From assembly GCA_036345935.2 (NCBI GenBank), contig JADWOT020000009.1, positions 5,785,381 through 5,849,380 of the forward strand: a stretch of DNA of 64,000 nt, read 5' to 3'. Position numbers and translations under genes: made by a program. The notes beneath the pieces were generated by a model, which worked only from the letters and a program-made list of their open reading frames with translations, searched no databases and was not told the origin of the DNA. Positions 47,896-60,500 of the stretch are shown here, piece by piece (the first letter of the stretch is position 1; the number at the start of each line of letters is the position of its first letter). The stretch comes from Taenia hydatigena. Lineage: Eukaryota > Platyhelminthes > Cestoda > Cyclophyllidea > Taeniidae.

Positions 47896-50800
47896 ATGCC
47901 AATGTTCTCTGAGACTATGATTGATGGTGTTCGCAAGCACAAGTATTCATGCGTTGACACAAGTCCTCTATCGAATTATGTACTGCATCCATTCTGGAAC
48001 TACATAGTTCAGGTTCTTGAATGCCATGTAGTTAATTATTTTTTTAGTACTGCCCTACGTGGGTTGCACCTAACATGCTGACAATCGTCGGATTTGGTCT
48101 TACAGTTCTCAATTTCCTCATGCTTACGTTCTATGATTGGGACTTCAAATCTCCTTGCGACACTCCACGCGTCATATGGCTGTTGTCGGCCCTCTTGATT
48201 TTCGTTGCACACACGTTAGGTACCATTTTTTTAATGTTATTACCATAAACATAGATGGTATCGATGGTAAGCAAGCACGGAGACTAGGACTGTCCTCTCC
48301 ACTGGGAGAGCTGATGGATCACTGTTGTGACGCTTGGACAGCAGCCTTTTATCCATCCATCCTGTTTTCTTTGTTCTCAGGTCAAGTAGATTCCGGGGTT
48401 TTGTTTACCTGCGAGTGGATTATCATCTGTGGCTTTCTACTTGCACATTGGGAAAAGTCCATCACTGGAGTTTTGTACCTTCCGTGGTCATATGATTTTG
48501 GTCAAATGGTGTGTCCTAAATTAATTTATCTACTTCATAGGCATTGCGCTATTTTCTATTATACCTCTATAATATTCTATGGCTTTCATTGCACTGTTTC
48601 TGTTTCCGTAGTCGTTATCCATTGTTTTTTATGACATTTTACGACGGTCTGTTCAGACGACGGTCATTCTTTTTGTCACGACGTTTTTTGCGTCGCCTTC
48701 GATCTGGAAACACCGTCTTCCTATCTTACGAATGAGCATTCCTGAGCTAACCCCATACGTAGTGCATGGTATGTTCCTCCATAATTGGTCCGGCTATGTT
48801 TTTATGCATAAAATGTTGATACTATCAGCTGGCAATTGCTCATTCTTTAACAAAATTTTTATGCAAATGCCACTTTTATGCTTATTTTGCCAGTAAGATT
48901 GCGTTACCAAGCCAACAACTTTATTAATAGTTCTTTTTAAAGAATTCTTCGTCAGTTGGATTGATAACTTCACTAATAGTTACCTTTTTGGAACCACCGC
49001 CTCCAAATTTGTTGGTTATTTTCATTCAATAAATGGAAAATGTACGTTACGAAGTGATGGAAACTGTTGAGAGGCGCTAACTTTATTCACATCTGCGTAT
49101 ACCTTCCATGTGCTTTCACGAATGTCAACACAAGCCGTTCGGATTAAATTTGCTTCCAAATGCTCTTTAACATATGCCTATATTTCCAACATGGGTTTAG
49201 GACACAAATCGGATTGGATCAATTACTGATGCACCTAGTACTCACATGCACTGAACAAGAATTTTCCTTCCGCTTTGGAAACTACAGAATTTGTCATTTT
49301 ATACTAGGCGTGTTTTGGCTCTGTGCCATCCCATCCAGCGTGATCAACGTAGTCGTAGCTTGCAACAAGGATACAGCGAAGGTGCCGACAGCGGAGGCTG
49401 TTGTCAGACCTTTTGCGGGGACCGTTTTTGTTTTCCTCGCTTCGTGGACTTGGATGACCCTCTCTCCGACACATATTATGGAGCACTCACCACGCCTCTT
49501 CCTCCTTTGTGGCGGCACCTTGGCCGCCAACATCACTGTAAGTTCGGTGCTAGTCGCTGCCTGCGCTCACTCATCCTCTGCTGTTGTGTACTTTTGTCCG
49601 TGCGTATAGAATGGTGGTATCGCATATTTCACTTGAAGGTAGCTTACCTCATTTTTTTACCTTTCCATGAGTCACGATATTATTCATTTAAGTACTATTT
49701 GATGGTCAACCGTCGCTGGAATGTCATTATTTTCTGTTCATATAAAAATATGATCGTGATTATGCGGAATGGCTTCCTGCAATCAGATACGTGAATGTTC
49801 ACTTACCAGTGATATGTTAAAAGTGCGTCTGGAGAGAAACTGGAAAGGCAAACGCTAAGTTACGGCGTCAAAATTTTGTCAGCAGATATTTGTACAAGAT
49901 GATGAGTGTACTAGCTACCAGGTGCTTATGCAGCTTGGATTTTAGTTAATTAGCCTTGATCAACGAGACGTTTATCGCTTGTACACAAGGTACATATTCC
50001 ACTTCAAGCAAAACCACACTTTAACAAACGAGTAAGAACTGTTTTCAAATTTTTTTCTGTGCTTCAAAAATATTGGGTTTGCGTCCCAGTGTCATTTCTT
50101 TGGTTCTGATTAGAACACGTAGGTGATTCAATTGGAGGGTTCTTTTGCCAATATAATCTTCTATAGCCTAATTCTAGTTCCTGGTCCATCGTTTCACTCG
50201 AGCTTTGAATCACGACTACATTTTAATGTAATCTATTTATATTTGGAATGCAATTGCAATTAAGATATCAATGGTCATCTGAGCTACAGTAGGTACCCTC
50301 TAAACAGTTTGAAGTAGGAACGTTGTGTATCGTACACCTATTTGCCTTACCTACACTAGGTTCCTATTAGCGTTTCACCATTGCTTAACTTACTTGAGCA
50401 CATGTACAGAAATTGTGTTTGATGAATTGTGAGAGTAACTCCCTTCAACTTGGGTGTAAATTACGTGAGCAGTGTCTCTAGTAGAGCAGCTTCACTGATT
50501 GCCCTCTCATTATCTTTTCACCCTTCTAGTTGGTAATTTGTGTACTAATTATTGCGACTCTTCATTAGTGCCATTGGATTTGTTTTTGATTGCACCTTTA
50601 AGTTGGTATTTATGAGGTACATGATTCACTCGTCTGCGAAATAGCGTTATTTTTTTTAAAGTTGTCTTGGTTATTTTTTGTGGAACTAATGGAGTTTACC
50701 CGATCAACTCAGTTCTCTAATGCAGAGGCGATAGCATCGCTGTCAGCACCTACAGAATTTCCTGACTTCTGATATTTATGTATTGTGGAAGCAAAAGACA

Positions 50801-51851
50801 ATTCCTTTGCAATACCGTAGTGCCTGTAGATGCATCAATGGGTCCATCTATCACCACTTGTGATGTTTTGTGCTCGTTACACAGTGCCGTGTAATCCTGG
50901 CTGAGGTAACTAAGACGAAGGCGCCAATGTGGTGCAATCTAATGGGCGTCTACGGTCTAGTGGTCTTCATTCTCTGTCTCGGCCTCCCGCCCACCGCAGC
51001 CGCCAAACTCGAATTTCCCTGCCTCCTTGCCCTCACCTCCCTCATCACTGCCACCCATCTACTCTTCTCCGGGGCCGTGGTAAGCGCCTCTAGTGCTCTT
51101 TTCACTTCGAATAATTTCTTTTACATTGTGTGGTGTTGTAGAAGCACTAAAAGGTCTGGATCCTTGCACTTCTACCCCATGTGCGAACGTGCTCTCAGCA
51201 GTGTTTTTACTTCACTAAATGCCAGTTTGATTGACTATTCAACTTCGCGACGTCAATCACATTGTTGTATACGCTTGCTTGTGTATATGCGTTTGTCAAT
51301 CAGGATGGCGTATCTGTTGCAATTGAGTGTTTACAATGCTGCGAACTTAAGCTCCAATCTGAGGGTTCATTAGTAATGTCGTAGTCTCATAACCTGCAAC
51401 TATGTGTGCATGGCAGGAATGAGACTATGAAATTGGCGTTTAGCTTCACTTGATATGAACAAAAACTTAATTAACGAAGATGTAATTCATCCGTGATCGG
51501 TATGCACTTGCCATCCCGATAAGTCGCTTCCATCGCCTACACAAATATCCGTTTGCACGTCTGCTTCGGTCGTTTGTAAGTATTTAACGAACATGGTTAT
51601 CATTGACTCGTCCACTTTCACCTATTCGACAATTTTGAGTGGGGTTTTTGATTGTCACTTGGCAAGAGCATGAATAATCTTTTAAGACAAGATTCTCATC
51701 AAAAGATGTTATAACTTAGCTCATGCGATCTTCCTCAAAGTTATTATTACCTATTATATGGCCTTTTGTGTTGCACTAATCCCTTTTTATGTATACTTTG
51801 CAGGTGAATGAAATGTGTGAAATATTTCATATTCGGGCCTTCCACGTTTGA
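47896..51851 (+). CDS. SELENOI: Ethanolaminephosphotransferase 1 (EPT1/SELENOI type), 7 exons
   Basis: Integral membrane enzyme of the Kennedy pathway; transfers phosphoethanolamine from CDP-ethanolamine to diacylglycerol. Exons: 47896-48012, 48048-48219, 48255-48508, 48612-48768, 49308-49537, 50885-51079, 51804-51851. Phases agree, giving 390 residues; human SELENOI has 397. The CDP-alcohol phosphotransferase motif DG(x2)AR(x8)G(x3)D(x3)D is intact (Asp100, Gly101, Ala104, Arg105, Gly114, Asp118, Asp122). Family landmarks: KYSCVDTSPLS, HPFWNYIVQ, PTWVAPNM, LAHWEKSITGVLYLPW and a string of hydrophobic segments. LAHWEK...LPW fits EPT1 better than the dual-specificity CEPT1. The protein ends IFHIRAFHV with TGA; what follows does not resemble the selenocysteine tail of vertebrate SELENOI, so I read the TGA as a stop. 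Introns 1 and 2 are only 35 bp. The exon 1 donor is a weak GTTCTT. Substrate choice (ethanolamine or choline) is inferred from similarity. Confidence 0.94.
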
Positions 51852-52590
51852 TCTTGGAGGCATCGGCTCTTGAGTATCACCTTTGTATACTTTACTGCAG
51901 GAGATCACCGCTGCAATCTCCGAAAGCAGTAACCTACACCAGCCTCAATTTTCCTTCCTGCTACCTATTGTGCTCTTTCGGATTTGTTACTGGGTGTTTG
52001 TACGATAGCGCTGTTATGTGTTGCCTTTTTCTTCTTTTCAACTTGTTAACAGTTAAGACATTGGTTTTTGTTTGGCTAAACGCGAGGTTTTTTCCTCTTT
52101 AAGCGATACTGTGCTTGGCGTCCATAAATGTTTTGAGTGAGCGATAGTAAATAGCGCTGTGTCTAGAAGATTGCAGTAGCTCATTTTCCGGTCAGACGTA
52201 TGGTAATGAAATTACGGGGTTGCTGTTTACTTTTCGCCATACTTCCGCTTTGCAATCGCCTCAATTTGTCAACTAAAGCTCATCTCTGAAGTCCTTGGGT
52301 GCTTTTTTTGAATTGCTTTGGGGTGGAAGTTACTTGACTCCCGGGTGCGATTTCGTTGGGGTCCCTTGGTTAATTTCAGTTTCCGTTTGAGTGTATCCAA
52401 TCGGTAGGGGGTCGTGGGGTCTGACATTCTCATGCATCATGCTTCCTTATCTCCATCGGATGCGCTTCCTTTGATGTGGTGAGTGACGTTTGGAAGTAGT
52501 AGAATGTATTGCTGGCAATAGTAAGCGGCGTGTGGTTTTTTTGAAAGGGAGATTTGTATAGTAATCTCTTGAACCAGTGCTACTGTAAAT

Positions 52591-52596
52591 AATAAA
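52591..52596 (+). terminator. Candidate polyadenylation signal AATAAA for EPT1
   Basis: Canonical hexamer about 0.74 kb after the EPT1 stop codon, and the first one on the plus strand that I noticed there. It is plausible as the 3' end signal but unproven. Confidence 0.35.
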
Positions 52597-53548
52597 GTAG
52601 AAGTGGTGACAAAGCAATGCTTTGTGGTCCCAATACAGCAGTTCTGTGGTGTTGTCAGTTCTAAGTGTCGGTCCAGATTGGACGGCCCCCCATTTTTTTG
52701 CCAAACTTACTTCATAATCGAAGGAACATATTTGTAGGATCATGGTCAACAAATGGCAGATATATCTTCTGAATCAGAAGTGATGAGTTATGGCACAGAC
52801 AGTTATCAACCTGAAGATGATCATTTGACTGACCTCCATGATCAAACTGTCTCTTGTTTGAAGATTCATGTTTGCTTTTGTTCCAGTTTTACTTGTTTTA
52901 ACAAACACTCAAGCATTTTAACTCATGTTGGAGTGTTTTCTGCACTATCTTCTACTTATCCTAATTAGAATCCGGACTAGGATTCTCAATATCGCCTCTA
53001 AATGCTCACTTGGCTTGAGAATCCATGTCCGCCTACTTTGGCTAACCTACACGGGTCGCAAAATGGCGGACTGGATAACTGAATTATGGACGAACTCTGG
53101 ATTTTTTCAACGCCGTAAAGGAAGGAAAATTTCATTGCATCTTATATGCCTCAGGGAAGATGTTTGCCTTTAGGCAGTCCATCTTATTCAAAAGCGGAAT
53201 TGTGTACAGAAAGTTATCAACATCGTCTGGGACCATAGTCGAAGGCTAAACGTAAACCTAATTTACTTCTTAAGATAAGATTCTCATAAGCATCCCTTTT
53301 ACGACTTGAGAGGTACGATAACATTGCTTTATATGCGCCGCAGGGCCAGCATGATTATGTTTGTTTTTGGGCTGAATCTTGAGTCTTATGACTCCGCTAT
53401 GGCCAAATGAGTGGATGACGTTCTCTTAGCGGTCGGAGCACCATAAATGTGGTCTAATCAGAACTAGGTAAGCAAAGATTAACCAAGCTTTGGACGCTTA
53501 ACTGAAAATAAACACAACTGTCTGTACTGAAATTGTGTGCAGATATTG

Positions 53549-53702
53549 TGTAGTACCCTGTTTGTTCTGGCTGCCGGTTTCGGACTTGGGTGGCCATATC
53601 GCCCTCGTTGCAGGCGTTGCTGCCTTCGGGCCATGGCAGCGTCTCCGTTATGCTGTAGTACTATGCCTTCTTGTGCCTTCAGGAGAGTCTCGGGACGCTA
53701 CA
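53549..53702 (-). repeat. TG...CA dispersed repeat, copy 5 (reverse orientation)
   Basis: Read on the minus strand it starts TGTAGCGTCCCGAGACTCTC and ends GGGTACTACA, with the same internal GGCACAAGAAGGCATAG and GGCGATATGGCCACC segments as the other copies. Terminal TGTAG/CTACA are intact. The flanks (TATTG and TGTTA on the plus strand) do not match, so the target duplication is lost or never existed. Confidence 0.72.
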
Positions 53703-54654
53703 TGTTATAATTCCAGTTTCCCCAAAAACCACATTTATACGTTTCATCGTTGATTTTCAAAAATTTTAGGAGACACAAGAAGGGCGCATATTCACGGACA
53801 AAATTATTTGGCCCATTAGAGAGTTAATGATTGCTAAAGATGGAAATGAACGACGAGTTTTGGTGCTATTTGCCCAACTAAATACCACCTAAAATAATGC
53901 GTTTTGCTTTGATTTGATTTCCCACTTATTGTCTCTTAGTTTCTGCTAAAAACTACCCAGTCTTCACCTCTTCGAATGGGACATTTGACATTTTATGATT
54001 TTTATTCGAATTATTTGTAAGTGGTGGGTGAACACGAGTTCGCCAGCTCCTCTTGTAGGAAGTTAGGTGACCCTGGCCCTACAGTCACAAGTTTGGCCGC
54101 GAGATTTTGTACTTTACTTACGGTCCCAGAGTTTTTTTACGGCCAAAAGGGCACATCACTGTAGAGCAGAACCAAAGTGACAAGAGGAATTATTGCTCCG
54201 TTGCGTGCACAGTGCCACGTTAAGGAACTGCCACACAGAAGTGACGTTGCCTGCACACTTACTTTCGACTCCATCTGCCAAGCGACATGAATAATAATTT
54301 AAAAATGAATATTTTAAAGGCAATGTAAAATATTATGTGACACTTTTAATCTGCGATGCTTTGATACGGAAATGCCTGAAGCATATTACAAGACTTATTA
54401 ATTGTGTAAAGTACAGTTGAAACAGGTACAACAGACAAGTCTGTATGGCATCATCAAATTCGCTTGTCGTTTAAACCAGCATCACTAATGGCATACGTTC
54501 ACCAATCAGACATCAAAACCCCAACCAATACGTACTATGTACTCACAAGCATAAGCGAGCTGAAAATATTTCCAAGTTCCGATAGGATCTTCTGCTACTA
54601 GAATTTAAGCAAGCCATTCCTTCGGTGTAATCATCACCCGAAACGAATCGGTGC

Positions 54655-54845
54655 TAAGTTTTGCACCCCAAGACTTCTCTTAAGGTGGAGAAAGAAGTAA
54701 TACTCGGGTTGAATGTATATGGTTGACGCAAGAATGGCTTGAGGGCCACTGGTATGACCCGGAGGCAAGGCCACCCCTGGAGGATTACAATGGCGGAGCT
54801 CCTAAGTGGCCCGTTATCAATATCGAGAGTTAAACAAACATTGGG
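54655..54845 (+). repeat. Diverged relative of the TG...CA repeat, copy 6
   Basis: Resembles the family loosely: AAGACTTCTCTTAAGG near the start, then CTGGTATGACCCGGAGGCAA, GGCCACCCC and finally TAAACAAACA. The terminal TGTAG/CTACA are not recognisable. A similar arrangement (AAGTGGCCC followed by TTATCAA) occurs near 62670, so the two may form a sub-family. Confidence 0.4.
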
Positions 54846-55066
54846 TTCGCACATTCACAAGAAATTAACCGGTTTGCGACTCCCGCCCGCTTTGTCTCAT
54901 ACGTTGGGATACATAAAAGATATTTGAAATGAATTTTTGATTTTGAACAAGTCCCCAATGCAGTGGCATGTAGAGAAGCCTAGCGAATAATTCCTATCTT
55001 CTTTTCTTTTACTTGCAATGCGTTCTGAAGCCCTTACTTTGTGACTGACAGAGGTAAGAAGGCATC

Positions 55067-55252
55067 TGTAGTATTTTGTTTGTTAGAACTGCCGGTTTCT
55101 GTCAAGGTCACAGAGGTGGCAATATTGCCCTAGCTGCGTGGGCTGGCCTCTGAGCCGTGCCAGCAGCCTTTTTCCCTCTGTCCGGTGAATATATATATTC
55201 TACTTTAGCATTCTGCCTTCTTTTGCTTTCGAGGAAGACTCGGGACGCTACA
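55067..55252 (-). repeat. TG...CA dispersed repeat, copy 7 (reverse orientation)
   Basis: A 186-bp element bounded by TGTAG and CTACA, with a perfect 5-bp target duplication GCATC (55062-55066 and 55253-55257). On the minus strand it begins TGTAGCGTCCCGAGTC and includes GCAAAAGAAGGCAGAATGC and GGCAATATTGCCACCTC. It is the best-preserved copy and close to copy 4 in its right half. Confidence 0.8.
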
Positions 55253-57500
55253 GCATCTTTGACGAAAGTTTTTATGAGAATAAAAAAGAATATTGGTCTG
55301 TCAATGTAAAATTTGGGATTTGAACGAAAGTCGATTGCGTTAATGTGTCTAAAATAGTACTTTTGTCTTCTGAGATTCAATTTTTGATTAATTAAGTTGA
55401 TTCCAAATCTTTTGGTGGCTTTTTCAGCATATAAAGAATATCTTATTCAAGCTTTTCGTCTTATTTGAATTTTAACGAAACGTAAGACGCATCTAGACCT
55501 CGGCATATGTTTCTTGCTGTGAGGTCTGATTGTCTTGGAAACCACTTGTGAGTTGGTCTGTTTGCGCAGTTTAAAAGGCATTTCCTTGTATCAGACCTTG
55601 GATTTCAATTAATCAAGATGATCACTCAGAAACCATTTTTAATTTGAATCTAAAAAAACTATGCAATTTAGAGGTAGCGGTTGACTTATATATTGGCGAT
55701 CATTCTCCAGAAGCACACAACATTGGTTGCAATAACTAGTATCTAAAAAAGTGGCCACACACGTTTCTCCATAGAGTTGGTGGAAGTTTTTCAACGGCAG
55801 ACAAAACAAACAAATGTTATAAGAGCATTAAAAAAGTGAAAGCCTCACAAACACAGTGATGTAGCCGGGTTTTGTGCATGGTTACATCTGACCATCTCGA
55901 CGTGCTTTTGGTATTCCATAAAATGAAGCTCGAGAGATGAAATGGTTCGGCGATCCTACGAAGACGGTAGTTGCACTCTTAATACTGTCCGAATGATACA
56001 GAGAGGAATTACGGCCTTTCATATTTGGTCCATTTGATTCTCTGATAGCGCACCCATAGCTGTGCGCAACATCTCTTATGATAAACTAATTTTGGGTCCA
56101 TCGAGAATAAACAACCCCACATAGTGATTTTCAAGTCTCCTAGTGAGATGTGTCCTAGGCAAACTCGTTAGCATGGAAACCATGCCTAACTGAAAGATGC
56201 TAATTTGTTTATTAATTGTCAGAAAGCGGGCACACTGTAGTCTTGTGCCGAGGTACACGAAGACTGATCAAATAAATTGTGTGAGTTTGCTTTTTACAAC
56301 GTTCTAATTATTTTATTAATTGCTAACTCCCTTCCCTTACTATCAACTTTAACTTCAGCCCGCTTTAATTACCACTTCCCATCTCACCGTCTTCTGTTAT
56401 TTGTTTTAAAATTTGATTGTGGTTTAACGTCTCCAGATATCAATCAGAGGGAAGCATCTTGCTCGTTTTCATCCAGTCCTGAAACTCAAAGGCGTGCATT
56501 TCCTGCATTTTAGATTAGCTATCAATAATGAACAATTCTTTTCCATAACAGTCCCAAATTTTGAAACACAATGATGTTTTTATTTATTTTGAATTGATTT
56601 TCGTTGTTTTCAGGACTATTGCATTCGAGCTTACCTGTGGGGTAGACTCACCTTCAACAACCCACCATTAAACATTCCAATTATGCACCATTTTCGGATC
56701 AACAGACTGCAGCTTTTCAAGACGTATTCACGTAATCAAGTTCGCTCACTGAAGCGAAAGATAATGCTATATCGATGTGCTTACTCTGGAAAAGCATCGA
56801 GGGAAAGCCGGTGCGGTGGGTAAAGGCTATCTAAAGAGCACATCTTTTTGCGATAGTAGCTACATCGAGCCCCACGTCTGCAATAATTACATTATAATCA
56901 AGACTCACTCGTAGTGGGTTTTGTGTCATAGACCAAGAAATCTAGTATCGGGGTTCATTCGCATCATTAAAATACACCAGTAGCACAAACGGAGAGAAGG
57001 ATTAGTCCTACAAATAAGGGGACTGTGAAAGGTTATAGGTTTTACCTCCACTAAGTTGTTTTGAATATCACATTCTCAATCCGGAACCGAAAATGCTGTT
57101 TCTATCGCGAACAACATTTGCAATCCCACACACCTGTTTATAGTCTGCTTGATATTCTCCTGTTACATTGCGCCATATAAATTGTTTGCAGCTTAATAAT
57201 TACAGGCATGTACCGATGATTTTGCTGCTGCCTCTTCCCATACTCAAATGATGCTACTAACGGAATAAATAAACAGCTGATTTTATCGCATAATGTTAAT
57301 GCATATTTAATATAAAAATCATGCTCTATCGAAAGCTATTTTTTAAATAAGCGCCGCCAGACACCAGCCAATCGGATAGCAGATTGGCCAAGCGAATCAA
57401 ACAGCTGCAATGGCATGTTTGAATGAGTTGTCGTCGGTTTCTTTTGTTATCTCCTGGTTTATAAGGCGAAGCACCCTCATCCTGGGGAGAATGAAACAGC

Positions 57501-60500
57501 ATGTGGTACAGACTGGTGCTTCTGCTTGTCTGTCTCGCGTCAGTGGTGGGGGCATCACGAACATGCTCCTCTACCGACGCCACTATCTCGGCTCGCCAGA
57601 CCGAGGTACTCTTCAATGCCACCAAGCGTGCCCTTGTCTTCATGCTGCGTAATCACGATACGTTAAATCTCGACGGTGTCATGGGTGTAAGAGTGCTGCA
57701 AGGTGGGTACTCTCTACCCTCATCCTCAATCCCACTTTAATAACCTGGTCAAATTATGGGTAGAAAGGTACTCTCCTGCCTCTTTTGCGATTGGTATCGC
57801 GTATTACTGCTTATATTTTAGCGCAATTTACAGGATCTTTAAACTTATTTGTAAAATGCATCAAATTACCTCAAAAAGTATGGGCAAAGTCCTATGGCTA
57901 TGCCAAAGTACTCTAACCTGGTGATATTTTATGGATCGCTCTGTAGACTGCCGACCCCTTGAGCTCAAAATCTGCCCACTTAAATGTTTTACGATCCTGG
58001 CTCGGTATATCCCATGGGTATGACGGGAAGCATTACGTTTAATTGCTCAGAAAATTGAGAAATATATTTGATGAATCGTGACTATGTAGGATAACGGTTT
58101 TTAGCGAAACAATACTGAAGTTATGTTTACTTCGAATTGCTTCTAGTGTTTTCTATGCCACGAAAATAGGAAGTGATTCTTGCTCTACTCAACTGGCTTG
58201 CGAGGTACTCACGTCAGTTAAGACAAATTGTGAGAATTTATTTTGATTTTGCCAGAATAAAATAATAGAACAAGGATGCTCGTTTCACGCATTATACATT
58301 TGAAATTCCGTCATAAGTGATCTGTCCACGTTGCCTCGAGAATGGCTTATTATTGTCATCCAGAACACCCATAGAAACACTTTTACTCACTTTTACGTTT
58401 CAAACTAGAGAAGGAATAAAGAAAGCACTCATACAAAAGAGCCTTGCAGAGTTTTAAAGAAGTGACGGTAAATTCCTTTTTGAAAACCAGTGTAAACATA
58501 TTTTATTTAGTTATTGCCAGTTCGAGTGGTATCGAACGCATGCGCTACAACTTTTGGACCAGTAATTTTGCCACGGACATTAGGGTAATCAGTTAAGGAT
58601 CGCAGATTTCGATGCTTATTAAGCCTCCCGTAGTCAATTCTGCTTGAGGTGTTGGTTGGGTTGTAAAATATTATTGCAATGTTTAAATTGGTGTTGCATG
58701 GTCAATTTTGCCACCTCGAGATATATTGCAGGATAAGCGTGCCAAGTTTCGTCCAAGAACCCACACCCACCCTTTTCTCTCCTTTCACTTTCCACCTTCC
58801 ATTTTCCTAATGTGGACAATTAATTCTAGTGCCTTCCATTCTTTTCATCGCGTACACAGATTCGTCCTTTCAAATGTGTAAACTTAATGCAAGTGAGAGA
58901 ATAATCCCATTTTTTAAATTAGGCAAATGGGACCTTATTATTGTAGGTGTCTACAGCCAACTCCTTGCCGTTTACAGCTCGGGTTTACCAAGGCGAATGG
59001 TTGAAAAAATGGAGCAACTGCAAAAGTTGGCGGATCTGGTGGGAACACTCGGTACAATAACTGCTGCCATTAAAACTCCTTTCTATTTTTCAAGTAAGAT
59101 GCCTTTAAACTGCCAAGCATTTTGAAGTGATGCCGCCCACTTTCGTACTTATATGACTTCTAATGTAGTGTCTGCAAAAGTAACTGAAATTAATTAATGG
59201 AATGAAGGTTGAATGGAGGGTTACAACTCTATTCGAGTAGCGGTTTGTTTTTACCCCTTAATGATTATGCTCTCTTCTTACAGTACCTGAACATTGTAGG
59301 GGAGCTTTCGGTGGAAATCTAGGTAAATATAGAATCTCATCTCAGGTATACTTGCGAGGCTACTTTGTGTGAAGCTGTCATAATTTGACCAGCCATCCAT
59401 CCTACATTAATGGCTCTTGCCACGTTCTAAAGTTGTAGGGACTTTGATGGTGTTATCAACACAAGCGCATTATTATGTAAGATGATGCCATCATTTTTAA
59501 GTAAAATGAATTCAATGAACATGCCTCCTTCCTAAATTAGAAAATATCGTCACGCAGAATTTCGTTACGTTCGTGTGATTCAACAATAGTTCGAGATCTT
59601 GAGCGCTTCTCCCTTTCCAGCATGGTTGTCTGTTTCCGCTGTTAGAAAAGACCTCCTTCCTTATGTACTTCACATCACTTGGATGAGTTTTGAAGAGAGC
59701 CATTAGCGTAATCTCTGCCTACGAACATAGATAACAAGGCCTCCTCCCATTGCCTAGAGCATTGTGTACGCTGTCAGTGTTTCATCTACACCTGATATTG
59801 ACAGCGTTCCTATTGAATCTTCAAATTAAGAGATGGTGAGGAGGTTTCCAATAATTTTTTGAAATTTTCTTTACTGGATATGGGTTTATGTTTGCCTTTT
59901 GTTAGGCTATTTGTCATCCATCACGTCTTGATATTACTTCGGGAATCCCAATTACAAGGACGTCATGATTCTCCTTCATGTTTACATTTAGAACGAACCC
60001 AATGTTGCCTGCATTTGAATTTCATTACTTTTTATTTATTTCGCAAATCAAGTGTCAAAAGCAATTTGTGGGTACTTTTAGAAGCAAGCTTCCTACTGAA
60101 TGCCAAACTTTGGCAGTTCATTCTTCCAACAAGGCGTTTTGAGACATTACCTACAACAGATCTGAACTCAATATTCACTGATGACAACATTTCTGAAGTT
60201 GCATCCGATTATTGTCTCCTCGAATTTATTACGCATGACTCGTGAGTTGCAATGCATGATTTCAGAACCATCAAATTCTACAACAATAAGTTAAAAAAGT
60301 AGTTTAATTTCATCCATTTTGAGGTCATTTTACGGCGCTTATGTTATTTACTGCCTTTAGACACCCACAATGCGATATCTCCCGAGAATGCTTTGCCAGT
60401 ATGAATGCGGATAATTACACATCATACAGCTTGACACACCAAATCCTCTATTACCTTGTCGGCATTGGGGTGAGTTGGCGCACTCACTTTGATGCACATT

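Larger units (their letters stand above)
51852..57500. other. Intergenic, repeat-rich region between EPT1 and the C16orf89-like gene
   Basis: 5.6 kb with no recognised exon. It contains the EPT1 3' untranslated region, two minus-oriented copies of the TG...CA element and one diverged relative. An ATG-led frame at 52753 (MADISSESEVMSYGTDS...) looks mildly coding-like but has no splice-consistent continuation that I could find. The remaining frames are short. Confidence 0.5.

Noticed and set aside
51849..51851. TGA as a selenocysteine codon in EPT1
   Set aside because: The sequence after it does not resemble the SELENOI tail, and no SECIS-like structure was noticed by eye.
52753..52968. Frame MADISSESEVMSYGTDS... 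as a first exon
   Set aside because: No convincing donor or downstream partner, no recognised family; it lies in the EPT1 3' flank.
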